A stretch of DNA of 59,642 bases from Gemmatimonadaceae bacterium (GTDB lineage: Bacteria; Gemmatimonadota; Gemmatimonadetes; Gemmatimonadales; Gemmatimonadaceae): positions 1 to 59,642 of the forward strand of contig JACDDT010000006.1 in NCBI GenBank assembly GCA_013816855.1. The letters run 5' to 3'. Of the stretch, positions 8,194 through 16,988 are shown piece after piece; positions within the stretch are counted from its first letter, which is position 1, and the number at the start of each line of letters is the position of its first letter. The position numbers were made by a program, and so were the translations under genes. A model generated the notes under the pieces. It had not been told where the DNA came from and did not search any database. It was given only the letters and a program-made list of their open reading frames with translations.

Positions 8194-9325
8194 TTATTAC
8201 GAGACCCTCGGCGTCGACCGCACGGCCAGTGATGACGAGATCAAGAAGGCATACCGCAAGCTGGCGATGACGTATCACCCAGATCGCAACAACGGGTCTC
8301 TGGAAGCGGAAGAAAAATTCAAGAGCATTACCGAGGCGTACGACGTTCTTCGCGACGCGAATAAGCGCGCGACTTACGACCGCTACGGCGAGGCGGGACT
8401 CAGAGGAGGGGCGGGCGGATTCCACCACGTCGATCTCTCCGAAGCGCTCAGCATCTTCATGCGGGACCTTGGCGGGTTGGGCGGCCTCGGATCTTTCGGC
8501 GATTTGTTCGGTAGCGCGGGAGCACGCGGCAGCGGACTAAGAACTGGCTCGGACACTCGTCTCACGTTGAGACTCACTCTCGCCGAAGTTGCTTCGGGAG
8601 TGGAGAAGACGGTTTCAGTCCGGCTGCTACGCGAATGCGATCGCTGCTCCAGCACAGGCGCCGAAGCGGGCACGTCGTCCGCGGTCTGTACCACTTGCGT
8701 CGGCACGGGTGAGGTGAGGCGGGCGCAGCGTTCGTTCTTCGGTCAGATGATCAGCGTTGCACCTTGCCCGACATGTGCGGGCGAAGGACGCATCATCTCG
8801 TCGCCCTGCAAGCAGTGCAAAGGCGAGGGGCGGGTGAAAAAGGCTGAGGAGATAACCGTTGCGGTTCCTGCCGGCGTCGCAACCGGTCAGTACATGACGC
8901 TGCGCGGTCTCGGGAACGTAGGTCCGCGCGGCGGCCCCCGCGGTGATCTGCTCGTGGTATTTGAAGTCGAGGAAGACGAGCGGTTCGAAAGGGAAGGCGA
9001 GGATCTCTACTGCGAGATTCTCGTCACCTACCCGCAGCTGGCGCTCGGAGGCGACGTCAACGTGCCAACGGTGTCGAGCACGGTGAATCTCCGCATTCCC
9101 GCCGGCACCCAGAGCGGTCAGGTTTTCAATCTTCGCGGGCGAGGCCTTCCGCGAGTGAACTCTACGGGCATCGGAGATTTGCACGTCCGGCTTCAGCTGT
9201 GGACTCCTGACAAGCTGTCCGCGGAAGAGGAAACCATCATGAAGCGGCTCTTCGAGCTGCAGAGCGAGCCTCCCGAGCGCGCGAAAGGTCTCTGGTCGAA
9301 GATCAAGGAATCGCTCGGCGCGTGA
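8186..9325 (+). CDS. dnaJ: DnaJ chaperone (Hsp40)
   Basis: DnaJ stimulates the DnaK ATPase and presents unfolded clients. It has a J domain with HPD at residues 31-33, a Gly/Phe-rich linker at about 70-120, and a zinc domain of four CxxC pairs at 151/154, 168/171, 194/197 and 208/211. Two C-terminal substrate domains follow. The first CxxC motif reads CDRCSSTG and so lacks the usual glycine after the second Cys. A Shine-Dalgarno AAAGGAAAG precedes the start inside hrcA. The stop overlaps the prmA start. No dnaK is in this window, so its partner is encoded elsewhere. Confidence 0.96.
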   Translation: MADYYETLGVDRTASDDEIKKAYRKLAMTYHPDRNNGSLEAEEKFKSITEAYDVLRDANKRATYDRYGEAGLRGGAGGFHHVDLSEALSIFMRDLGGLGGLGSFGDLFGSAGARGSGLRTGSDTRLTLRLTLAEVASGVEKTVSVRLLRECDRCSSTGAEAGTSSAVCTTCVGTGEVRRAQRSFFGQMISVAPCPTCAGEGRIISSPCKQCKGEGRVKKAEEITVAVPAGVATGQYMTLRGLGNVGPRGGPRGDLLVVFEVEEDERFEREGEDLYCEILVTYPQLALGGDVNVPTVSSTVNLRIPAGTQSGQVFNLRGRGLPRVNSTGIGDLHVRLQLWTPDKLSAEEETIMKRLFELQSEPPERAKGLWSKIKESLGA

Positions 9326-10137
9326 GCTGGATCACGGTTCGCGTCACTCCCACGCGGGCCCGTGAAGAAGTCGTAGCGCTTCTCATATCCGAAGGCGCTT
9401 CGTGCGTTCAGGAAGACGGAGATTCTCTCGTTACCAGCTTCTCCGAAAATGCGCTTCCGAAAAACCTGGAGCAGCGCGTCATGGCGATCGATGACGCTGC
9501 GACGCTGCGCCTGAGCCAAATGCCGGAGCAGATATTCGACCTTCACGGAACGGTAACCGCGCGCCAAGTCGGCGATCTCTTCGTTGTTCCGCCCTGGGAT
9601 GCGCAATCGTATGAGGAATCGCGGACCATCGTCATCGAGCCGGGTGGCGCTTTCGGAACCGGCGATCACGCGACTACCCGTGGTGTGCTGCATCTTCTGC
9701 AGTCGGTAATTCGCAAAGGTAACGTAGTGGCCGATCTTGGCGCGGGAAGCGCGGTGCTTTCCATCGCAGCCGCGAAGCTGGGCGCCTCGCGAGTGGCAGC
9801 AGTCGAGCTCGATCACGACGCCATACCGAATGCAGAAGAGAACGTGGCCAGGAACGGAGTCGGCGGCATCGTCGCCGTCATCGAAGGTGATGCAGCGATC
9901 ATTCTCCCGTTGCTCGCGCCAGTGAATCTTATTCTCGCGAACATTGTCTCCGGGGCGCTGATGGGAATGCTCGAGCTGTTCAAGCGCTCCATTGCCCCGA
10001 AGGGGCACGCAATCCTCAGCGGGATTCTTTTTACAGAGCGTGATATGATGCTGAAGGCGTTTGCCGATGTTGGCTGGAAAACGGAAAATGAATACGCAGA
10101 GGACGAATGGTGGAGCGTACTGATCAGCCCACGGTAG
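9322..10137 (+). CDS. prmA: Ribosomal protein L11 methyltransferase
   Basis: PrmA methylates ribosomal protein L11 using S-adenosylmethionine. The SAM site appears as [21 protein letters not shown] near residues 135-155, preceded by [13 protein letters not shown], which is diagnostic of Prm[11 protein letters not shown] is the catalytic-site segment. It starts with GTG in a GTGA overlap with dnaJ and overlaps rsmE by 31 bases. The dnaJ-prmA-rsmE order occurs in many bacteria, which supports the call. Confidence 0.93.
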   Translation: MSWITVRVTPTRAREEVVALLISEGASCVQEDGDSLVTSFSENALPKNLEQRVMAIDDAATLRLSQMPEQIFDLHGTVTARQVGDLFVVPPWDAQSYEESRTIVIEPGGAFGTGDHATTRGVLHLLQSVIRKGNVVADLGAGSAVLSIAAAKLGASRVAAVELDHDAIPNAEENVARNGVGGIVAVIEGDAAIILPLLAPVNLILANIVSGALMGMLELFKRSIAPKGHAILSGILFTERDMMLKAFADVGWKTENEYAEDEWWSVLISPR

Positions 10138-10856
10138 CGACGTTCTTTTCTCCGGACCCGTTCTCGGCGGGCACTCCGCTCACGCTCGGCGAGGAAGTCG
10201 CGCACCATGCAAGAGTGACGCGGCTGGGAGTAGGCGCGCGCATCGGCCTGCGCGATGGCGCGGGTGCGATCGGCGCCGGCTCGATAACACGGATCTCGAA
10301 GACAATGGTGGTAGTGGACGTTGACGAGTATCGCGTCGTTCCGCGCGCGACCGCGATTCATCTTCTCCCGCCCGTCGCCGACCGTGAACGGATGCTGTGG
10401 CTCGGCGAAAAAGCGGCGGAGTTCGGTATCGCGAGCTGGCGGCCCGTCATGTGGAAGAGGTCCAAGAGCGTTTCTCCACGCGGAGAAGGGCCCACTTTCC
10501 AGGCGAAGTTGAAGGCGAGAATGGTGTCCGCACTCATCCAGAGCGGCGGCGCGTGGCTTCCCGACATTTTTCCCGAGGCTGCCGTGGAGTCCGCGGTGAT
10601 GGCCACCCCACCCGGTACGCGCGTCATCCTCGACAAGCTCGCGGATGAGGACGATTCCACACCTTTTTCGGTGCCTGTCTCGATCGCGGTGGGGCCGGAA
10701 GGGGGAATCGAGCGCGCCGAGATGGACGCATTTGTCGGCGGAAATTTCCGGCGCATCAGACTCGCTGCTTCTACGCTGCGTTTCGAAACGGCAGGCATCG
10801 CCGGAATTGCAGTTGTGATTTCGAAGCTTTCCTCAACCCAATCTGCAAATGGCTGA
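10107..10856 (+). CDS. rsmE: 16S rRNA (uracil-1498-N3)-methyltransferase
   Basis: RsmE is a SPOUT-class methyltransferase that modifies U1498 of 16S rRNA in the 30S subunit. The C-terminal knot is recognisable from AVGPEGGIERAEMDAF and RIRLAASTLRFETAGIA, and the N-terminal PUA-like part from HHARVTRLGVGARIGLRDG. At 249 residues its length is normal. It begins inside prmA and ends eight bases into the HIT gene. Confidence 0.92.
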   Translation: MVERTDQPTVATFFSPDPFSAGTPLTLGEEVAHHARVTRLGVGARIGLRDGAGAIGAGSITRISKTMVVVDVDEYRVVPRATAIHLLPPVADRERMLWLGEKAAEFGIASWRPVMWKRSKSVSPRGEGPTFQAKLKARMVSALIQSGGAWLPDIFPEAAVESAVMATPPGTRVILDKLADEDDSTPFSVPVSIAVGPEGGIERAEMDAFVGGNFRRIRLAASTLRFETAGIAGIAVVISKLSSTQSANG

Positions 10857-11190
10857 ACCGTGCATCTTCTGCCGAATCGTTCGCGGTGAAATCCCCGCAC
10901 AGCTGCTGGTTAACACGACCGACTGCGTCGCGTTCAGAGATCTCAGCCCCCAGGCGCCCGTTCACATACTCATCATTCCGAAAAAGCACGTCGCTTCCCT
11001 GGACGACGTGACCGATTTGGAAATTGCGGGTAAGATGACAATGCTCGCGGTGGCGCTCGCACGGCAGGAAGGTATTGCGGCTTCCGGCTACCGTACGGTC
11101 ATCAACACGGGGGCGGACGGCGGCCAGAGCGTGTTCCACCTTCATCTCCACCTCCTGGGCGGGAGGGCGATGACATGGCCGCCAGGTTGA
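10849..11190 (+). CDS. HIT-family (HinT-like) nucleotide hydrolase
   Basis: This small cytoplasmic histidine-triad protein hydrolyses nucleoside phosphoramidates and related compounds. The triad HLHLHLL places its histidines at residues 97, 99 and 101. The start MAEPCIFCRIVRGEIPA carries the CxxC pair (Cys5, Cys8) that often helps bind zinc in this family. At 113 residues it is typical of HinT. It overlaps rsmE; 80 bases separate it from rpsU. Confidence 0.93.
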   Translation: MAEPCIFCRIVRGEIPAQLLVNTTDCVAFRDLSPQAPVHILIIPKKHVASLDDVTDLEIAGKMTMLAVALARQEGIAASGYRTVINTGADGGQSVFHLHLHLLGGRAMTWPPG

Positions 11191-11270
11191 CCCTCTCTCA
11201 GTGTACGGCTAAGTTGTTATGTCTGTACACATTCCGGCGCCGAAAGCGCTACGAAGGGGGGAAGTAGATT

Positions 11271-11459
11271 TTGTCGGAAGTCATCATTCACGACGACGAA
11301 AATTTCGAGCGCGCACTCAAGCGCTTCAAAAAGAAGTGCGAGAAGGCGGGTATCCTCTCCGATCTTCGGAAGCATCGTCATTACGAGAAGCCGAGCGAAA
11401 AGCGCAAGCGCAAGCTGAACACCGCGCAGCGTAAGAACCGCCGCACCCGTCACGGTTAA
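11271..11459 (+). CDS. rpsU: 30S ribosomal protein S21
   Basis: S21 (62 residues) is a small basic protein of the 30S platform that helps base-pairing at the anti-Shine-Dalgarno. It reads [21 protein letters not shown] and ends in a run rich in Lys and Arg. The start is TTG behind a strong purine-rich Shine-Dalgarno region (AAGGGGGGAAG). Its TAA shares a base with the ATG of the yqeY-like gene, a common partner of rpsU. Confidence 0.96.
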   Translation: MSEVIIHDDENFERALKRFKKKCEKAGILSDLRKHRHYEKPSEKRKRKLNTAQRKNRRTRHG

Positions 11460-11905
11460 TGGCAGCTGAGCTGTTCGCCCGCCTCCAGGGCGACCTCAAC
11501 AACTCCAGAAAAGTCCAGGACAAGGCGACAACATTGCTGCTAGGCACAGTGTTGTCCGAGGTAAAGAACAAGCAGATCGAGCTCCGCCGTGAGCCCACCG
11601 ACGACGATGTGGTGGACGTGATCAGAAAAGCGATCAAGAAGCGGCGCGAGTCGATCGATGTCTACACCAAAGCCGGACGAGCCGACCGCGCAGAGCAGGA
11701 GAAGGGCGAGGCGGACGCGCTTGCGAAATATCTTCCGGCGCAGGTTGGTGAAGATGAGCTTCGTGCGGCGGTCAAAGCCGCCATCGCGGGCGGCGCCAAT
11801 AATATCGGCGCAGTAATGGGAAAGGTTCTCGCTCAGTACAAGGGCAAGGCGGAAGGCGGCACCATCAACGCCATCGCCCGAGAGGAGCTGGGAAAGCAGG
11901 GGTGA
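11459..11905 (+). CDS. GatB/YqeY-domain protein
   Basis: This 148-residue protein resembles the tRNA-binding tail domain of GatB (YqeY family). Recognisable parts are LGTVLSEVKNKQIEL, the QEKGEADALAKYLPAQ segment and IGAVMGKVLAQYKGKAEG near the C-terminus. Family members are thought to bind tRNA, but no definite role is established. It follows rpsU with a one-base overlap and is the last gene before a strong terminator, so it closes the hemW-yqeY run. Confidence 0.92.
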   Translation: MAAELFARLQGDLNNSRKVQDKATTLLLGTVLSEVKNKQIELRREPTDDDVVDVIRKAIKKRRESIDVYTKAGRADRAEQEKGEADALAKYLPAQVGEDELRAAVKAAIAGGANNIGAVMGKVLAQYKGKAEGGTINAIAREELGKQG

Positions 11906-11924
11906 TCTCCGTCACCCTGCTGCA

Positions 11925-11964
11925 AAAACCCGAACTCGCGAAGACACTCGCAGGTTCGGGTTTT
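11925..11964 (+). terminator. Intrinsic terminator after yqeY
   Basis: A perfect 11-base-pair stem, AAAACCCGAAC at 11925-11935 pairing with GTTCGGGTTTT at 11954-11964, with an 18-base loop. The descending arm ends in T residues, so it works as a Rho-independent terminator. The A-run on the other arm would also allow termination in the reverse direction. Confidence 0.88.
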
Positions 11965-11987
11965 GTCATTTCAGGGCATACGCAACG

Positions 11988-14375
11988 ATGAATTCGCACG
12001 CGCTGTCGATCCTCGAATTTCCGCGGGTGCTCGGCCTGGTTGCTGATCGGGCGCAGAGCGCGCTCGGCGCGGAGCGCGTGCGCAGTCTGGCACCCACGCT
12101 TTCTCTGGGAGAGATTAGCGCCGAACACGAGCGTGTACGCGCAGTTCGCACCCTGCTCACCGCGGAAGAGCCCTGGCAACCGGAAAACATTCCTGACGCG
12201 CGCTCCGGTATGGCGCGTCTCGGCGTCGGCAATGCGTCCCTAAGTGCTTCCGATTTTCTGCCCATCGCGGGCTTGCTCTCCGTCTCGCGGAGAACGCGGG
12301 AGGCGCTTAGCAAAGAGAAATTCGCGGAGATCACGCTCGCTCTCATTTCGCATCTTACGGCACTGCTCACGAGCAACCAGAAGCTCGAGGGGGCTATCGC
12401 TCGCGTGGTGGATGAAGAGGGGGAAGTGCGCGACGATGCATCAGGCGCCCTCCGGAAGATTCGCCGGGAGATGCGAGGCGCTCAGAGCGAGCTCGTTCGT
12501 CTTCTCGAAAAGACAATGGCGTCGCTCGAGCCGCACCAACGCGTGAACGATATGTCTGTCACTCTTCGAAACGGACGCTACGTGATTCCCGTGCGCCGGG
12601 ACGCGAAGGATTTCATCGGTGGCATCGTGCACGACGCGTCTTCCACAGGGGGCACATTGTTCGTCGAGCCGCCAGCGGCGGTGGCGGCGGGGAACCGGAT
12701 CCGCGAGCTCGAGAGCGAGGAGATCTCTGAAATCGAGCGCATCCTAGCCGAGCTCACGGAAAGCGTGCGGCCGGCGCACGACGAAATGGACGCCGCCCTG
12801 GAAGCGCTCACCGAGCTCGACTCGCTCGTCGCGCGAGCGCGGTACGCGCATGATGTCGCAGCCGGCACGGTCGATTTCACCCCTTCAGTAAATGGCTTTT
12901 CCATTTCACAGGGCCGCCATCCGCTGCTGGTCGCGCAAGGAATAGAAGTCGTGCCGTTCGACCTTGAGATGAACGCCGATGAGCGAACGCTCCTCGTGTC
13001 CGGACCGAACACCGGCGGAAAGACGGTTCTGCTTAAGGCGCTCGGGCTTCTTTCGGCGCTCGCACAAAGCGGAATCCCTGTACCGGCGGCGAGCGGGTCG
13101 GTCATCCCGCTCTTCGACGACATTTACGCCGACGTCGGCGACGAGCAGTCAATCGCCGCAAGTCTCTCGACATTCAGCGCGCACCTCAAGAACCTCTCGG
13201 AGATTTTGCTTCGTGCCTCCCGCGACTCTCTCGTTCTCATCGACGAGCTCGGTTCGGGAACGGATCCCGTCGAGGGCGCGGCGCTGGGCGGAGCCATCCT
13301 CGAGACGCTTACGCGTCGAGGCGCCTTTACCGTCGCCACGACCCACCTCGGCGCGCTCAAGGAGCTTCCTTCGGAAGTAAAAGGCGTCGTAAATGCATCG
13401 CTTCAGTTCGACGGAGTGGCCCTCGCCCCGACGTATCGTTTGGTGAAGGGGATTCCCGGCGGGTCGTACGGAATTAGCATCGCGCGCAGGCTGCACCTAC
13501 CGGAGGAGGTTCTTGTCCGGGCCGAGGAGCGGGTACCGCAGACGGAGCGGCGTATCTCCGCGCTCGTCGATGAGCTGGAGCGAAGGGAAAGAGCGCTGAC
13601 GGAAACCGAAAAGGATTTGAACGAGATCTCTGAGCGTGCGTCGGAGGGCTTACGGCGAGTGAGCGAGCGGGAGCAGGACGTGCGCGCTCGCGAGCGTGAT
13701 CTCGAGAAACAATCCCGCAGCGAAGCACGGAAATATCTACTCGAGGCGCGGACGGAGGTCGAAGCCGCCATTCGTGATCTGCGTGTGAGCGCCACCGATG
13801 AATCCGCCGCGCGTGAAGCGAGGAGAAGGGTGGAGCAGCTCGCCGAATCCCACAGCTCGGCGTTGCGTGACATCGAGCGCAAGCCTGAGCGTCCCGCGGT
13901 TCGCACCGGAGCGGACGACATCGAGCCCGCCGGCATCGAAGTCGGCGATTTCGTAGTGGCACCCGCGCTCGGCTCCAAGCCCGCGCGGGTGATGGAGCTT
14001 CGCGGCGACGAGGCCGTTGTCGCTATCGGGTCGATCAAGCTGGCCGTTCCACTCGATTCGCTTCGAAAATCATCGTCCCGCCCCGATCCCGAAGTGCGAG
14101 TGGCCGTGAAAGGCGACCTGCCCGTAGAGGAAGCCAAAACCGAAATCGATCTCCGCGGCTTTCGCGCGGGCGAAATAGAAGAGCAGGTGATGCACGCCGT
14201 TGACGCCGCGGTGCGCGCGGACCTCAAGACGCTTCGCATCATTCACGGGAAGGGAACTGGCGCTCTCCGCGAGCGTGTTGCGGAGATGCTGCGCAAGGAA
14301 TCGCGGGTCGCGAACTTCAGACTCGGCGCGTGGAACGAAGGCGGTACCGGCGTCACAGTCGCGGAGATCGGATGA
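11988..14375 (+). CDS. mutS2: MutS2 / endonuclease MutS2
   Basis: MutS2 is a MutS-like ATPase with a C-terminal nuclease domain; it limits recombination and, in some bacteria, helps rescue collided ribosomes. The ATPase has Walker A GPNTGGKT at about 339-346 and Walker B VLIDELGSGTDP. A long coiled coil covers about 510-620. The Smr domain sits at about 718-795, with the DLRG motif (EIDLRGFRAGE) and HGKGTGALR. At 795 residues it is complete. It starts 23 bases after the upstream terminator, with no obvious Shine-Dalgarno sequence, and overlaps dnaG by four bases. Confidence 0.95.
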   Translation: MNSHALSILEFPRVLGLVADRAQSALGAERVRSLAPTLSLGEISAEHERVRAVRTLLTAEEPWQPENIPDARSGMARLGVGNASLSASDFLPIAGLLSVSRRTREALSKEKFAEITLALISHLTALLTSNQKLEGAIARVVDEEGEVRDDASGALRKIRREMRGAQSELVRLLEKTMASLEPHQRVNDMSVTLRNGRYVIPVRRDAKDFIGGIVHDASSTGGTLFVEPPAAVAAGNRIRELESEEISEIERILAELTESVRPAHDEMDAALEALTELDSLVARARYAHDVAAGTVDFTPSVNGFSISQGRHPLLVAQGIEVVPFDLEMNADERTLLVSGPNTGGKTVLLKALGLLSALAQSGIPVPAASGSVIPLFDDIYADVGDEQSIAASLSTFSAHLKNLSEILLRASRDSLVLIDELGSGTDPVEGAALGGAILETLTRRGAFTVATTHLGALKELPSEVKGVVNASLQFDGVALAPTYRLVKGIPGGSYGISIARRLHLPEEVLVRAEERVPQTERRISALVDELERRERALTETEKDLNEISERASEGLRRVSEREQDVRARERDLEKQSRSEARKYLLEARTEVEAAIRDLRVSATDESAAREARRRVEQLAESHSSALRDIERKPERPAVRTGADDIEPAGIEVGDFVVAPALGSKPARVMELRGDEAVVAIGSIKLAVPLDSLRKSSSRPDPEVRVAVKGDLPVEEAKTEIDLRGFRAGEIEEQVMHAVDAAVRADLKTLRIIHGKGTGALRERVAEMLRKESRVANFRLGAWNEGGTGVTVAEIG

Positions 14376-16240
14376 TTCCCGACGAAGTGATCGAGCAGGT
14401 CCGCGAGTCCGCCGACATCGTTCAGATCATCGGCGAGTACGTCAATCTCAAACGCACCGGCACCGATTACCGCGGTCCCTGTCCCTTTCATCAAGGGACG
14501 CACCGCAACTTTTCCGTGTCGCCAAAAAAGAAGATGTTCTACTGCTTCGTCTGTAAGGAAGCGGGAGACGTCTTCACTTTCCTCCAGAAGCGCCTCGGCA
14601 TGGAATGGCCGGCAGCGGTGCGGCTCGTAGGTGAGAAATCGGGAATCGAAGTGCGTGAAGTTGAAACGCGCAGGGAAGGACCGGACCCGCGCGAGCCTTT
14701 TTGGGAAGTCAACGCATCGGCTGCGGAGTACTTCCAGAAATTTCTGTGGAACGATCCGCTCGCTTCTTCGGCGCGAGATTATCTCGCGAAGCGTGACATC
14801 CCGCGCGAGCTTTCGGAAGAAGTCGGCATCGGCTTTGCGCCCCGTGAGATCGGCTTGATGCGCACCTACTTGAACACACTCGGGTTCGACGACAATCGCC
14901 TCGTCGAGTCGGGCATGCTTGTTGTTCCCGAAGAAGGAAGCGAGCCGCGTCCAAGATTTCGCGGACGGCTCATCTTTCCAATCTTCGACGCGATGGGCCG
15001 CACGGTCGGGTTCGGCGGAAGAATTCTTGGACAGGGCGAGCCCAAATATCTGAACTCGGCCGAGGGGCCCGTCTTCTCCAAAGGAAAGCTTCTCTACGGG
15101 CTGAACTGGGCGAAGAATGAAATCCGCCGCGAAGATCGCGTTTTCGTGGTCGAGGGTTACTTCGACGCCGTACGCCTACGCGCTGCTGGTGTCAATTGCG
15201 TCGTCGCTCCACTCGGGACTGCGCTTACGACCGACCAGGCCGCACTCCTAACCCGACTGACCAAGAATGTGTATTTGCTTTACGACAGCGATCGGGCAGG
15301 GCTCAAGGCGACGTTCCGCTCTGGAGACGAGCTGCTTGCGCAGGGAATGTCGGTGCGCGTCGTCACTCTCCCCGAGGGCGAGGATCCCGACACGTTCGTA
15401 CGCGCGAACGGCGCCGCGGGACTCGAGAGCGCAGCGAACAGCTCCATCGACGTATTCGAGAGAAAGATCCAGCTCCTCGAGCGCGCCGGCTGGTTTGCCG
15501 AGCTTCAGAAGAAACGCAGAGCACTCGACCGGCTGCTGCCGACGTTGCGTGTCACCTCCGACGAGATAATGCGGGATCTGTATCTAGCGCGCACGAGTGA
15601 AGTCACCGGCGTGGCGAAGGAAGTTCTCACTCGCGAGATGGGCCCCCGGCGGAGAGGAGCGCGAACGGAAACAGAAGAGCGCTCGCTTACCCCTCCGCCA
15701 CCCCTCGCTCCGAGGGTTCGTCGCAGCGAGCGAGGAACGTCGCGTCAGGAGGCGGGGGCTTCAGCGGAGCGCGAACTCATTCGGGCGATGCTGCCGCCGG
15801 ACACGGCACGCATCGAAGTGATAGCAGAGCAGGTCGGACCGGAGAGTTTTCGCGACGGGCACTATCGCGCGATTTATGAGGCGCTCATCGCCGTTGGGGA
15901 CTCCGGGAATCTCGAGACGATTGCCGCGTCGCTTGAGCCCGACGAGATCGAAACGATGGAAGAGCTCGCTGCCGACAAGGCGAGTCAGCTATCGAGCGCC
16001 GCGGATACGGAGAAGGCGGTCATGAATTCGGGTCGCGCCATCGCCGACAGCATCGCCGGGCTCCGTGCGCGTGACATCTCCGACCGGATGGCGGAGCTCG
16101 ACCGAATCATCCCTGTCGCGTCAGATAGCGAGAAGGACCAGCTCATGATGGAAAAGGAAAAGCTCCGAGAGGAGAAGCAACAGCTTGGGCAGGCAGGCAC
16201 ACACTCATTCAAGGCATTCCGCCTCGGGAGAAGGACATGA
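14372..16240 (+). CDS. dnaG: DNA primase DnaG
   Basis: DnaG makes RNA primers at the replication fork. The CHC2 zinc ribbon is complete (Cys37, His40, Cys58, Cys61 in CPFH and CFVC). The TOPRIM core shows VVEGYFDAVRL and LLYDSDRAGLKA. The C-terminal helicase-binding region begins near residue 460, after a Pro/Arg-rich linker that contains LTPPPPLAPRVRR. I chose ATG at 14372, in a GATGA overlap with the mutS2 stop, over an in-frame ATG 42 bases earlier, because MIPDEVIEQVRE is the usual N-terminus. Length is 622 residues. Unlike many genomes, no rpoD gene follows. Confidence 0.96.
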   Translation: MIPDEVIEQVRESADIVQIIGEYVNLKRTGTDYRGPCPFHQGTHRNFSVSPKKKMFYCFVCKEAGDVFTFLQKRLGMEWPAAVRLVGEKSGIEVREVETRREGPDPREPFWEVNASAAEYFQKFLWNDPLASSARDYLAKRDIPRELSEEVGIGFAPREIGLMRTYLNTLGFDDNRLVESGMLVVPEEGSEPRPRFRGRLIFPIFDAMGRTVGFGGRILGQGEPKYLNSAEGPVFSKGKLLYGLNWAKNEIRREDRVFVVEGYFDAVRLRAAGVNCVVAPLGTALTTDQAALLTRLTKNVYLLYDSDRAGLKATFRSGDELLAQGMSVRVVTLPEGEDPDTFVRANGAAGLESAANSSIDVFERKIQLLERAGWFAELQKKRRALDRLLPTLRVTSDEIMRDLYLARTSEVTGVAKEVLTREMGPRRRGARTETEERSLTPPPPLAPRVRRSERGTSRQEAGASAERELIRAMLPPDTARIEVIAEQVGPESFRDGHYRAIYEALIAVGDSGNLETIAASLEPDEIETMEELAADKASQLSSAADTEKAVMNSGRAIADSIAGLRARDISDRMAELDRIIPVASDSEKDQLMMEKEKLREEKQQLGQAGTHSFKAFRLGRRT

Positions 16241-16255
16241 CAATTTGGAGGTACG

Positions 16256-16960
16256 ATGCAGCAGGAAATTGAAGCGCTTCTCGCGGTACAGTCTGATGAT
16301 TCCGAAATTCGCGAGCTGGAAAAAGAGCTGAACGCCCTCGATCCGGAGCTCGCGGATCTCGATCGCCGGCGAGCCCAGGCAGCGGCGGCAGTGGCAAGGG
16401 CGGAAGCGGGGGTAGAAGCGGAGGAAAAACGACAGCGTGAGATCCAGACACGGCTCGCGCAGCATAAGCAGCAGCAGGAACGAAATCTCGCCCAGCTCGA
16501 TGAAGTGAAGCGGCTCAAAGAGGCGACCGCGGCGACGGCGCAGGTCGAGACGACGAAGCGAATGATGGCCGAGGATGAGAGCGAAGTGCAGGCGTGCACC
16601 AAACGCCTCGCGGATCTCAGCGCGGCTGTGACGTCTTCGACGAAAGTTCTCAACGATGTCGAAGCCGAGCAGGAAACCGCGCGCTCGGAGATCGGTGCCA
16701 AGAAGGACGCGCTCAATGAGAAGCTCGGCGCCGCTCGCTCGATTCGCGACAAGAAATCCACAGGCATCCCTCGGTCGCTGCTCGCAAAGTACGATCGCAT
16801 TCGTGGCCGCAAACCGCAGGCGCTCTTTTCATTGCGTGAGGGTTCTTGTGGCAACTGCGATACGGCCCTTCCGCTGCAACGTCGGAACATGATGACGGGA
16901 ACGGGCCAGATCGAAGTGTGCGAAGCGTGCGGAGTTCTGCTGTACTCCGAGACGGCGTGA
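16256..16960 (+). CDS. Coiled-coil protein with C4 zinc ribbon
   Basis: A long antiparallel coiled coil (about residues 1-175, rich in Glu, Ala, Lys and Arg) is followed by a zinc ribbon with GNCDTALP and CEACGVLLY, that is, two CxxC pairs. This layout is the C4-type zinc-ribbon family (DUF164, CT398-like), sometimes implicated in nucleic-acid or secretion-chaperone functions but not well characterised. A strong Shine-Dalgarno GGAGG precedes the ATG. It lies between dnaG and recJ in the same direction. Confidence 0.88.
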   Translation: MQQEIEALLAVQSDDSEIRELEKELNALDPELADLDRRRAQAAAAVARAEAGVEAEEKRQREIQTRLAQHKQQQERNLAQLDEVKRLKEATAATAQVETTKRMMAEDESEVQACTKRLADLSAAVTSSTKVLNDVEAEQETARSEIGAKKDALNEKLGAARSIRDKKSTGIPRSLLAKYDRIRGRKPQALFSLREGSCGNCDTALPLQRRNMMTGTGQIEVCEACGVLLYSETA

Positions 16961-16988
16961 TTGGATCTACCGCGGGCGGCGTGTACGA

